A DNA stretch of 64,000 nt from Bacteroides oleiciplenus YIT 12058 (GTDB lineage Bacteria > Bacteroidota > Bacteroidia > Bacteroidales > Bacteroidaceae), in NCBI RefSeq assembly GCF_000315485.1, contig NZ_JH992941.1, positions 1,206,107 to 1,270,106 of the forward strand, read 5' to 3'. A program made the translations under genes and the position numbers. Under the pieces are notes generated by a model. It did not search any database, was not told where the DNA came from, and saw only the letters and a list, made by a program, of their open reading frames with translations. Each line of letters starts with the position of its first letter. Position 1 is the first letter of the stretch. Positions 47,420-54,468 of the stretch are shown piece by piece.

Positions 47420-48112
47420 ATGTCGAATACGAAGAGGATTTATATAGATGAAAGTTGTCATTTGGAAAATGATGGTTTCCCTGTGATGTGTGTGGGCGGC
47501 TTGTATGTAGAGGAGGAGAATTGGAAAGAATTATCAGCTAAAGTAAAGCTGCTAAAGTTAAAACACCATTCACCTACTGAATTGAAATGGAATAAAGTTT
47601 CTTCATCGCGTATGCCTTTGTATAAAGCGTTAATAGATTTTTTCTTTGAGCAGAAGAATTTGAAGTTTAGTGCTTTGTTGATTAAGCATAAAGAAAACAT
47701 TAATAATGAACGTTACAATAGTGGTGATCATAACATACTTTATTATAAGGCTATGTTTTATTTGATTCGCGATTTCCAAAGTTCCCATCTTTATAAGGTT
47801 TATATGGATATTAAGGATAATCGGGGTAAGGCTCGTCTCAATGTACTTTCTAGAGTACTGAGCAGAGTATGCGGAATGAATAAGTATATTTATTTTCAAA
47901 ATATACGTTCAGAAGAAAGTCAATTTATTCAATTGACGGACTTTTTTATAGGTGCTATTGTATACAAGCAAAGGGGGGATATAGAGAAACAGAGTGGGAT
48001 CAAGAATGATATAATTAAGTATATAGAATATAAATCCGGATATTCTATAACAGAGAGTACTCCTCCTTGGGAAAATAAATTTAAGATTTGGGATTTTCAG
48101 TTAGCTAAATGA
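47420..48112 (+). CDS. DUF3800 protein (RNase H-like fold)
   Basis: A 230-residue protein. The family start is clear: KRIYIDESCHLENDGFPVMCVGG, with the first acidic pair in YIDES. Later family landmarks are the ELKWNKVS segment, the MDIKDN acidic site, and SQFIQLTDFFIGAIVY (the D of LTDFF). DUF3800 proteins are predicted metal-dependent nucleases and are often found on mobile or defence islands. The gene is AT-rich and is followed 7 bp on by a second AT-rich gene with an RNase-like pattern. A TATTTTTG -7 box lies at 47384-47391. Confidence 0.85.
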   Translation: MSNTKRIYIDESCHLENDGFPVMCVGGLYVEEENWKELSAKVKLLKLKHHSPTELKWNKVSSSRMPLYKALIDFFFEQKNLKFSALLIKHKENINNERYNSGDHNILYYKAMFYLIRDFQSSHLYKVYMDIKDNRGKARLNVLSRVLSRVCGMNKYIYFQNIRSEESQFIQLTDFFIGAIVYKQRGDIEKQSGIKNDIIKYIEYKSGYSITESTPPWENKFKIWDFQLAK

Positions 48113-48119
48113 TAGGGAA

Positions 48120-48641
48120 ATGGAACTAGAAGATTTAGATGATTTATTTGAATACTTGGATATCGACAATCCTACGAAAGATCAGTTATATAAGATGTAT
48201 GGCATTTATCTGAATGATTTTGTTTCTTCGACTTTATATTTTGAAGGGCGAAAAGTAACAGTTAATAATGTTCTCGTACGTGATAAAAGGGATGGCTATT
48301 TTATGAAAAAGCAAAAGTCTTTTGATCATATTGTAACCCGGGAAAATAAGTATTCTGGTAAGAGGCAGTACGATAGGGATCGGGCCAATAAAATACATTG
48401 GGTGAAAGTAATCATTGAAAATAGCAAAAGTCCTTTAATAAGGCGCTTTGAGAAAGTAGATGAAGATGGTAATAATAATATTTTGCTTTGGTATCAAGAT
48501 AAAAGCTATATTGTTATTCTAAGAGAGAAACAACCGGATTTATTTCTGGTGACTGGATATTGTGTAGATGCTACAGAGGAAGGGCGGTTTAAGAGTGAGT
48601 ATGAAGCATATCAAAATAAAAAAACCTCACTTCGCAGGTGA
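48120..48641 (+). CDS. Possible BECR-fold (phage-Barnase-EndoU-Colicin-RelE-like) nuclease
   Basis: A 173-residue basic protein of no certain family. The C-terminal half follows the pattern of PBECR-type nuclease domains: ANKIHWVKVIIENSKSPLIRRFEK, read as IHWVKVIIEN, then NNILLWYQDKSYIVILRE, then LFLVTGYCVDATEEGRF and KSEYEAY. These correspond to the W-x-P/H helix, the LLWL..DY.VVL strands and the VTAY strand of that group. The N-terminal 60 residues look like an adaptor. It lies 7 bp after DUF3800, so the two are probably co-expressed as a toxin or defence pair. The stop region overlaps the terminator of a minus-strand sRNA. The fold assignment is by eye only. Confidence 0.55.
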   Translation: MELEDLDDLFEYLDIDNPTKDQLYKMYGIYLNDFVSSTLYFEGRKVTVNNVLVRDKRDGYFMKKQKSFDHIVTRENKYSGKRQYDRDRANKIHWVKVIIENSKSPLIRRFEKVDEDGNNNILLWYQDKSYIVILREKQPDLFLVTGYCVDATEEGRFKSEYEAYQNKKTSLRR

Positions 48642-48714
48642 GGTACGCAACTTTAGGCAATGCGGTTGGAAGAACAAGTCTCTCGCCATATCCTTCACCC
48701 TTTGGGTGATGATT
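48618..48714 (-). ncRNA. Candidate small RNA, about 97 nt, converging on the nuclease gene
   Basis: On the minus strand the promoter TTTG (48749-48752), 20 nt, TACCTTTG (48721-48728) is a perfect consensus. The transcript would contain a hairpin, TCACCCAAAGGGTGA, at about 48696-48710. It ends in ACCTCAC/GTGAGGT (48624-48644) followed by a seven-T run. The end overlaps the last 20 bp of the BECR-like gene, so the sRNA is antisense to its 3' end. No open frame is seen. Confidence 0.7.
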
Positions 48715-48720
48715 CTTATG

Positions 48721-48752
48721 CAAAGGTAATGACTTTATAGCATTAAAGCAAA
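48721..48752 (-). promoter_or_regulatory. Consensus promoter of the minus-strand sRNA
   Basis: The minus strand reads TTTG, exactly 20 nt, then TACCTTTG. It is as good as the tRNA-Gln promoter and faces away from the ABC gene, whose stop lies at 48780. Confidence 0.8.
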
Positions 48753-48779
48753 TAATGCCTTTGATTTAACATAGAACTT

Positions 48780-49625
48780 TCATTCTTCACAGTGGCAGCA
48801 CCCACATCCCTCGCCGTGCTTATGCTCCGCCAGTATGCGGTGCGGCAGCGCTCCGTGTCCCAATAATTCTATCGGACAATTGAAGTTCCGTTCCAGCCAC
48901 TCTTCGCTTACTCCCGTGTCGGGATGATAATCCAACGTCTCGTTTACGCAAGCGATGGACTTCACTTGTTGCAACACGGTGCCTATGTCATGGCTGACGA
49001 GGATGATGGCGCAGTCATGGTTAATCTCTGCCAGAAGCTCGTAAAGGCGGGCTTCGAAACGCTTATCGATGTAGGTGCTGGGCTCGTCGAGAACTACCAG
49101 CTCGGGGTCGGAGATAATGGCACGACCCAGCAGGGCGCGTTGCAATTGTCCGCCGCTCAGTGCACCGATGGCGCGTTCTTCCAGTCCCTCCAGTCCCATG
49201 CGGGCGATGACTTGGCGGGCTTTCTCCCGGTGCGAAGCAGTGAAGTGGGAAATCAGCGACTTCTGTGAGCTGAGACCGGAAAGAATGACTTCTTCCACAG
49301 TGATAGGGAACTTGCGGTCGATACTGTTGTACTGCGGCAGATAGCCCATCTTTAGTGATGAGCGGTTAGTGGTTAGTGATGAGCGCTGCGCTGTGCCCTC
49401 TTGCTTATCACTCATCGCTAACCGCTTATCACTATATAAGATTTCTCCTGCTGTGGGTTTCAGCAAGCCGAGTATGCATTTGATAAGAGTTGTTTTTCCA
49501 CCGCCATTGGGACCGATGATGCCCAGAAAGTCCCGGTCGTAAACGGTGAGATTCACGTCGCGCAGCACGGTGCGGCTCTCGTAGCCGGCGCTGAGGTTCT
49601 TTATTTCGATAAGGGGTGTATTCAT
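48780..49625 (-). CDS. Metal (zinc/manganese) ABC transporter ATP-binding protein with a 28-residue element-coded insert
   Basis: ATPase of a metal uptake ABC system, 281 residues. Walker A GPNGGGKT at 38-45, Q-loop MGYLPQ at 93-98, signature LSGGQLQ, Walker B LVVLDEP, switch His in LVSHD. The C-terminal tail is Cys/His rich (EHKHGEGCGCCHCEE), which may bind metal. Residues 65-92 (SDKRLAMSDK ... SSLTTNRSSLK) are foreign to the family. They are encoded by a heptamer palindromic element and lie in the loop between Walker A and the Q-loop. The partner substrate-binding gene is 7 bp upstream, but no permease gene is present here. Confidence 0.92.
   Translation of the reverse strand: MNTPLIEIKNLSAGYESRTVLRDVNLTVYDRDFLGIIGPNGGGKTTLIKCILGLLKPTAGEILYSDKRLAMSDKQEGTAQRSSLTTNRSSLKMGYLPQYNSIDRKFPITVEEVILSGLSSQKSLISHFTASHREKARQVIARMGLEGLEERAIGALSGGQLQRALLGRAIISDPELVVLDEPSTYIDKRFEARLYELLAEINHDCAIILVSHDIGTVLQQVKSIACVNETLDYHPDTGVSEEWLERNFNCPIELLGHGALPHRILAEHKHGEGCGCCHCEE
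49352..49434. repeat. Heptamer palindromic element, copy 4, in frame inside the ABC ATPase gene
   Basis: Left arm TTAGTGA, TGAGCGG, TTAGTGG, TTAGTGA, TGAGCGC; loop with GCTGCGC; right arm TCACTCA, TCGCTAA, CCGCTTA, TCACTA. The about 84-bp element is read through on the minus strand and adds 28 residues without a stop. Confidence 0.95.
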
Positions 49626-49631
49626 TTGCTA

Positions 49632-50564
49632 TCAGTTCTTAACCACTAACTCCCTGGCAATGTTCAGCATCTCCTGCTCCCAGTCGTAGGAAAGCGGATT
49701 GATGGGCACTACCTTCGTACCTGTTTGCTTGGCGATAATCTCTGCATTACGGCGGTCGAATTCCGGCTGTACGAAGATGACGCGGACTTTCTCTTTCTTG
49801 CAAGTATCTATCAGACTCTTGAGGTGGGAGGGGGAAGGCTCTTTACCGTCTTCTTCAATGGAAATCTGGTGCAAACCATAGTCACGGGCAAAGTAAGACA
49901 GTGCCGGATGATAAATCATGAAGGCACGGTCGGCATTGGGGGTGGAAAGCATGTGGCAGATGAGACTGTCGGTATGCTCTATCTGGTTGCAGAGGTTTTT
50001 GTAGCGTTCCACATAAACTTCTTCATTGGCTTTGTCGATGCTGCACAGGGCGTTCAGGATGTTTCCGGCAATGATTTGGGCATTGTAGGCCGAGCTCCAG
50101 ACGTGCGGTTCTACACCGACGGCATGCTGGTGTTCGTCGTGCTGGATGGAGTCGTGAGCATGAGCCTCATCGTCACCGTGGTGGTGATGGGCGTGCGAGG
50201 AGTCAAAAATCAGGTCGATGCCACGGGAGGTATCGAAGAATTGCAGGTGCGGGGCGTTGTCCGTCAGCTTGTCCATCCAGGTTTGTTCAAAACCAATGTA
50301 GCCGATGCGGAAGTAGGCCTTGCTCTTGGCAAGCTCCACGAGCTGCTGCGGGGTGGGGTCGTACATCTCCGGACTACTGCCTTTGGGCACCATGCTGACA
50401 ATACTGAAATTGTCGCCCGCAATGGCCTCCGTGAAGTAGCGCAACGGCTCGATGGTGACGGTGATGACAGGTTTGTCATCATCACTCTTATTATTCTGGA
50501 CACTGCTGTTTTTGCAGCCTACTGCAATCAGGGCAGTGAGTATGTACAGGAATGTTCGTTTCAT
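49632..50564 (-). CDS. Zinc-type metal ABC transporter substrate-binding lipoprotein (ZnuA-like)
   Basis: A 310-residue cluster-9 metal-binding protein with lipobox AVGC. The family's central His-rich loop is present (AHHHHGDDEAHAHD and DEHQHAVG, about 124-150), which points to zinc. Metal ligands are expected at His in VEPHVWSS and IYHPALSYFARDYG and the acidic residue in QPEFDRR. It opens a two-gene unit with the ATPase. A dedicated permease is missing from the neighbourhood. The gene lies 30 bp after the mnmD-like gene. Confidence 0.93.
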   Translation of the reverse strand: MKRTFLYILTALIAVGCKNSSVQNNKSDDDKPVITVTIEPLRYFTEAIAGDNFSIVSMVPKGSSPEMYDPTPQQLVELAKSKAYFRIGYIGFEQTWMDKLTDNAPHLQFFDTSRGIDLIFDSSHAHHHHGDDEAHAHDSIQHDEHQHAVGVEPHVWSSAYNAQIIAGNILNALCSIDKANEEVYVERYKNLCNQIEHTDSLICHMLSTPNADRAFMIYHPALSYFARDYGLHQISIEEDGKEPSPSHLKSLIDTCKKEKVRVIFVQPEFDRRNAEIIAKQTGTKVVPINPLSYDWEQEMLNIARELVVKN

Positions 50565-50594
50565 TATTATACTATATTTATGGTTGAAATAGTT

Positions 50595-51308
50595 TTATAA
50601 TACGTTCTCTTTCGTCGCCCTCAGTATCTCCCGCTTTCCACCCGGAGGTCCCGGAAGGCGTTCTACTCGAAAGCCAACGGCTTGCAACAGACGGCGGATG
50701 ACACCTTTGGCGCAATACGTAGTCAATATTCCCCCGGTATCCATATTAACGTAAAGGGAACGGAATAATTGTTCATTCCACATTTCGGGTTGCTTTTCGG
50801 GGGCGAAAGCATCGAAATAAACGAGGTTTAGTGATGAGTGGTTAGTGATTAGTGATAAGTGGGCTGCGCTGTCTTTATCGCTTATCACTAATCGCTCATC
50901 ACTAATCACTACATTCGCGTCTCCTTTTATCTTCCTCAGGGTGAAGTACGTGGATATTTCCACGTCTTCTTCCCACGGTGCGGTGTGCAACTTTTCGAAC
51001 AGAGGGTTGTCGCTATACCCCAGTGCGTCGACTTCTTCCCAGGCGAGGGGATAGAGTTCGATGCCCGTGTAGTGTACGTGGCGTTTCTCCTGTTCGGCAG
51101 CTTCCAGCGTGAGAAGGGCATTCAGCCCGGTGCCGAAACCTATTTCGAGAACACGCGGTTGCGGTGCGGGCGAAGCCTTCAGCCCCATATCTATAAAGAT
51201 GTGCTGCGACTCCGTGCGTGCCCCTTTCACCGAATGATAATGTTCATTCAGTTCCGGCACGAACAGCGTGGCGCTTCCGTCTTCCGTATGTTCTATAATC
51301 CGTTTCAT
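50595..51308 (-). CDS. MnmD-like tRNA 5-methylaminomethyl-2-thiouridine methyltransferase with element-coded insert
   Basis: SAM-dependent methyltransferase that would complete the wobble uridine of tRNA (the methyltransferase half of MnmC). The start is placed at 51308 (MKRIIEHTEDGSATLFVPE), giving 237 residues; the longer frame to 51386 would be coded by a 22-bp repeat array. Motif I is VLEIGFGTGLNAL, motif IV is LVYFDAFAPEKQPEMW, and the end reads TYCAKGVIRRLLQAVGF with GPPGGKREIL. Residues about 136-160 (SDERLVISDK ... SLITNHSSLN) are extra compared with the family and come from a heptamer element. Without them NVVI joins LVYFDAF directly. Confidence 0.9.
   Translation of the reverse strand: MKRIIEHTEDGSATLFVPELNEHYHSVKGARTESQHIFIDMGLKASPAPQPRVLEIGFGTGLNALLTLEAAEQEKRHVHYTGIELYPLAWEEVDALGYSDNPLFEKLHTAPWEEDVEISTYFTLRKIKGDANVVISDERLVISDKDSAAHLSLITNHSSLNLVYFDAFAPEKQPEMWNEQLFRSLYVNMDTGGILTTYCAKGVIRRLLQAVGFRVERLPGPPGGKREILRATKENVL
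50828..50912. repeat. Heptamer palindromic element, copy 5, in frame inside the mnmD-like gene
   Basis: Left arm TTAGTGA, TGAGTGG, TTAGTGA, TTAGTGA, TAAGTGG; loop GCTGCGCTGTCTTTA; right arm TCGCTTA, TCACTAA, TCGCTCA, TCACTAA, TCACTAC. It is read in the same frame as copy 4 and gives nearly the same peptide. Confidence 0.95.
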
Positions 51309-51333
51309 TCTCTTATTATAATATGTATATATC

Positions 51334-51421
51334 CGTTCGCAAAGCTTTTGGAATCTGTTCATATAGCTTTCCGATTGTGTTCGCAAAGCTTTCAGAACGC
51401 GTTCGTAAAGCTTCCGGAATA
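51334..51421. repeat. 22-bp-period array, four units with AAAGCTT core
   Basis: Units start at 51334, 51356, 51378 and 51400. Their core is GTTCGCAAAGCTTT or a close variant. The last unit is one base different from the unit at 14424. It fills the gap between the DedA-like gene and the mnmD-like gene, directly before the chosen mnmD start. Confidence 0.9.
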
Positions 51422-51472
51422 ACTCCTTTATTCATAGACCGTTACAAGCGGTCGGAACACGATGCCGTTCCC

Positions 51473-51949
51473 TCAGGAAAACACTGATATGGCCCCTTCC
51501 AGTGCCAGTAACATCACGGCGTAGCGTATCAGCTTCCCGACGAACATGGACGAAGTGGTCAGCCACACGTTGCTCCGCATGAAGCCCAGTGCAATGGCCA
51601 ATGCTTCGCCCACAAAGGGCAGGAATGCGAAGAAAGCCATCAACGCCCCTTTTCCTTGCAGGAACCGTTGCATCTTGTCTATCTTCTCCTTCTTTACCTT
51701 GAAATATTTCTCTATCCAGACCACATTGCCCAGACGTCCCATGTAGTAGCACGTCATGCCGCCAATTGTGTTGCCCAGCGTAGCAAAGAGCACGCACATC
51801 GTCGGACTGAGTCCCACTTTCACAAGCGCTATCATCACCAGCTCCGAACTGAACGGAACGATACTGCCCGCCAACACGGCGGAGATGAACAGACCGAGGT
51901 AACCCCAGTCTATCATAAGTTGAATCAGCGAATCTACAAAAGCGTCCAT
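51473..51949 (-). CDS. DedA/YqaA-family membrane protein
   Basis: A 158-residue inner-membrane protein of the VTT/SNARE-associated (DedA, YqaA-like) group. Features: YLGLFISAVLAGSIVPFSSELVMIALV at the start (a helix with the reentrant-loop Pro-Phe-Ser-Ser-Glu), LFATLGNTIGGMTCYYMGRLG, the amphipathic linker KVKKEKIDKMQRFLQGKGALMAFFAFLPFVGEALAIALGFMR in two parts, and a last helix. Members are thought to move phospholipids or support membrane energetics. It overlaps the upstream membrane protein gene by 16 bp. Confidence 0.88.
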   Translation of the reverse strand: MDAFVDSLIQLMIDWGYLGLFISAVLAGSIVPFSSELVMIALVKVGLSPTMCVLFATLGNTIGGMTCYYMGRLGNVVWIEKYFKVKKEKIDKMQRFLQGKGALMAFFAFLPFVGEALAIALGFMRSNVWLTTSSMFVGKLIRYAVMLLALEGAISVFS

Positions 51950-52935
51950 ATGTTAAATCCGAATAAAAGTACAAGCCCCACGAGGGCACAAATAAAAAAC
52001 ACATTGGAAGTCCGACTGTTCGTCAGTACCACGAAATGTCCCGTCAGTATGCTGACGCCTATCAGCAGCAGGGGCAGCAGGTGAACCATCAGCGCAGGTT
52101 GCAACAGGATATAGCCGAAGATGCAAAAACTCAGGAAGATAAGGAAATGCAGGTAACTGCGGGTACGTATCTTATCTTCGTAACCTGCCACGAGGCAGTG
52201 CACAGAACTCACTATGAACAGCACAAACAGATAGCTCAGCGTAGCAATCTCCCACAACGGAAAGTCCAGTAAGGCGATGGGCTGGAAAGTGACTAATTCG
52301 ATGAAGGGCTGATAAAAAAGCCCCATTTCATCGTAAAAATAGGCATGTCCCAGCAAGAACCAGTAGGGCAGAGTCCAGCCTATCAGGCTACCGAAAAAGC
52401 TCTTCGGGGTGAGTGCCTGGAAACCGTATGCACCTATCCAGAAAAGCGGAATGAACAGCGTCAGTTGCGGGAAGAACAGGCTGCCCACTCCGATGAACAG
52501 GAACGAATAGAACAGGATGCCCGCCGGGCGTGGATGCTGGTATCCCTTGAACAGGAAGAACAGGGATATGAGGAATGCCACCGAGCCCACATCTCCTGCA
52601 TATAGCTGGTGCATGACGGGACAGACGGAGATCAACAGGAAATAGATGGCTGTCTGCACGGAGGCACGCATGCGGATGATGGCGAAAGCATTGTTCAGTT
52701 CTATCAGGAAGTAGCCGATTATGCTGTAGAGGATGAAACTCAGAGGCGCATTTGCCCATGCCGGGATGAAGCCATTATTGATGGTCTCCCACAAAGGATA
52801 AGCGCTTTTCATTACCGGAAGTTCGGGTAACAAGATAGAGCTCAGTACCCAGCAGAACAAGGACAAAAGGATGGCGACGGGAAGCGTGAAGCGTCCCGCG
52901 GTAATCCGGTTCTGTAATCGTTTACTTCGTATCAT
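51934..52935 (-). CDS. Multi-pass membrane protein of unknown function
   Basis: A 333-residue protein with about nine or ten hydrophobic helices from residue 18 to the end (PVAILLSLFCWVLSSILLPEL, FILYSIIGYFLIEL, VAFLISLFFLFKG, FYSFLFIGVGSLFFPQLTLFIPLFWIGAYG in parts, LLPLLLIGVSILTGHFVVL, VFFICALVGLVLLFGFNIW). It resembles conserved Bacteroidales membrane proteins next to purD that have no assigned role. The C-terminus overlaps the DedA-like gene. A heptamer element separates it from purD. Confidence 0.75.
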   Translation of the reverse strand: MIRSKRLQNRITAGRFTLPVAILLSLFCWVLSSILLPELPVMKSAYPLWETINNGFIPAWANAPLSFILYSIIGYFLIELNNAFAIIRMRASVQTAIYFLLISVCPVMHQLYAGDVGSVAFLISLFFLFKGYQHPRPAGILFYSFLFIGVGSLFFPQLTLFIPLFWIGAYGFQALTPKSFFGSLIGWTLPYWFLLGHAYFYDEMGLFYQPFIELVTFQPIALLDFPLWEIATLSYLFVLFIVSSVHCLVAGYEDKIRTRSYLHFLIFLSFCIFGYILLQPALMVHLLPLLLIGVSILTGHFVVLTNSRTSNVFFICALVGLVLLFGFNIWTLL

Positions 52936-52939
52936 TTAA

Positions 52940-53023
52940 ATTGAGAATTGAGAATTAAAAATTGAGAATTAGGCTGCGCGATTAGGTTGCAGGGGAATTC
53001 TTAATTCCTTATTCTTTATTAAT
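52940..53023. repeat. Heptamer palindromic element, copy 6 (ATTGAGA type)
   Basis: ATTGAGA, ATTGAGA, ATTAAAA, ATTGAGA run from 52940. The loop contains GGCTGCGC, as in copies 4 and 5. The right arm has GAATTC, TTAATTC, CTTATTC and TTTATTA. It ends at the base before the purD stop codon (53024-53026) and starts 5 bp after the membrane protein gene begins on the other side. Confidence 0.88.
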
Positions 53024-54298
53024 TCAGAGGTCGAATCCTATGTCGCGACGGAAGTACTTCTTGTCGAAGTCAATCATATCCGCTACCTTGTAGCTCTTGG
53101 CAAGGGCTTCTTCCTTGGTCGCACCATAAGAACATACGGCTATCACACGGCCACCGGCGGTCACTACGTTTCCGTCTTTCATGGCTGTTCCGGCGTGGAA
53201 GAGGATGCTGTCCGTGGCTGCGGCAGCTTCAAACCCGGTCATCACCTTGCCTTTTTCGTAAGCTTCGGGATAACCGCCGCTGACGAGCATGACGCAGGCG
53301 GCTGTGCGCGGGTCCATCACCAGAGTCTTGGTGTCGAGGTTCACATCGCGTACACCTTCCAGCAGTTCGGCGAAGTCGCTCTGTATGCGCAGCATGACGC
53401 TTTCTGTTTCCGGGTCGCCCATGCGGACGTTGTATTCTATCACCATCGGCTCGCCTTTCACCCGGATCAGTCCGAGGAAGATGAAGCCTTTGTAGAGGAT
53501 TCTTTCTTCTTGCAATCCATTGATGGTGGGTTCGATGATGCGGGTGCGTACTTTTTCCATGAACTCTTCGTCAGCAAAAGGAACGGGGGTAACGCTTCCC
53601 ATGCCGCCGGTGTTCAGGCCTTTGTCACCTTCGCCGATGCGCTTGTAGTCCTTGGCTACGGGCAGCACTTTGTAGTGCTTGCTGTCCGTCAGCACAAACA
53701 CGGAGCACTCGATGCCACTAAGGAATTCTTCGATAACCACCGTGGCGCTGGCCTGGCCGAACATGCCGCCAAGCATTTCTTTCAGTTCCTTCTTGGCCTC
53801 TTCGAGGGTGGGGAGGATGAGCACGCCTTTTCCGGCACAGAGGCCGTCGGCTTTCAGCACGTAGGGGGCTTCGAGGCTTTCGAGGAAGGCGAGGCCTTCT
53901 TCGAGGTTATCGGCAGTGATACTCTTGTAGCGGGCGGTGGGGATGCCGTGGCGTTCCATGAAGCCTTTGGCAAACTCCTTGCTGCCTTCCAGTTGGGCAC
54001 CTTTGGCGGTGGGGCCGATGATGGCGATATGTTGTGTGGTGGCGTCTTCGGTGAAGCTGTCGTAGATGCCTTCTACCAACGGGTCTTCAGGGCCTACCAC
54101 AATCATGTCTATGTTCTGTTTCAGGGCGAAGGTTTTCAGGGCGGGGAAGTCGGTTGCCTTTATGGCTACGTTCTCGCCTACCGCACTGGTGCCGGCATTA
54201 CCGGGGGCGATAAAAAGTTTCTCTACTTTCGGGCTTTGGGCAATCTTCCATGCCAGGGCGTGCTCGCGACCGCCGCTTCCTAATAATAATACTTTCAT
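53024..54298 (-). CDS. purD: Phosphoribosylamine-glycine ligase
   Basis: Second step of purine synthesis: joins glycine to 5-phosphoribosylamine using ATP. The 424-residue ATP-grasp enzyme has the N-terminal [35 protein letters not shown], the ATP-grasp loop [18 protein letters not shown], and the metal site [14 protein letters not shown]. The C-terminal domain is complete. A long antisense open frame is only a by-product of GC-rich codon use. Heptamer elements flank the gene on both sides. Confidence 0.98.
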   Translation of the reverse strand: MKVLLLGSGGREHALAWKIAQSPKVEKLFIAPGNAGTSAVGENVAIKATDFPALKTFALKQNIDMIVVGPEDPLVEGIYDSFTEDATTQHIAIIGPTAKGAQLEGSKEFAKGFMERHGIPTARYKSITADNLEEGLAFLESLEAPYVLKADGLCAGKGVLILPTLEEAKKELKEMLGGMFGQASATVVIEEFLSGIECSVFVLTDSKHYKVLPVAKDYKRIGEGDKGLNTGGMGSVTPVPFADEEFMEKVRTRIIEPTINGLQEERILYKGFIFLGLIRVKGEPMVIEYNVRMGDPETESVMLRIQSDFAELLEGVRDVNLDTKTLVMDPRTAACVMLVSGGYPEAYEKGKVMTGFEAAAATDSILFHAGTAMKDGNVVTAGGRVIAVCSYGATKEEALAKSYKVADMIDFDKKYFRRDIGFDL

Positions 54299-54362
54299 CT
54301 TTACTATTTCTTTTAATTATGATTCCTACTTTGTTTGGTAAATGGTAATTTAGCGAAGCTTC

Positions 54363-54468
54363 GTAGTAGTTAGTAGCAAGTAGTTAGTAGAATAGTCCTG
54401 TTTATAAAAACAGTTATAATCCGGACTATCTCCTACTTACTACTTTACTACTTGCTACTAACTACTTA
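54363..54468. repeat. Heptamer palindromic element, copy 7 (TTAGTAG type)
   Basis: GTAGTAG, TTAGTAG, CAAGTAG, TTAGTAG run from 54363. An inner stem ATAGTCC/GGACTAT follows, and then CTACTTA, CTACTTTA, CTACTTG, CTACTAA, CTACTTA. The last heptamer supplies the stop codon (54466-54468) of the S9 peptidase gene. Confidence 0.9.

Noticed and set aside
49725..50600. 291-residue antisense open frame
   Set aside because: It is a shadow of the zinc-binding lipoprotein gene, whose signal peptide and motifs are clear.
53195..54283. 362-residue antisense open frame
   Set aside because: It is a mirror of purD made by codon bias; His/Phe/Gly-rich composition and no domain.
35600..54468. Heptamer elements as insertion sequences or MITEs of a known family
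   Set aside because: No transposase, no target-site duplication that I can see, and heptamer sequence differs between copies, unlike a MITE.
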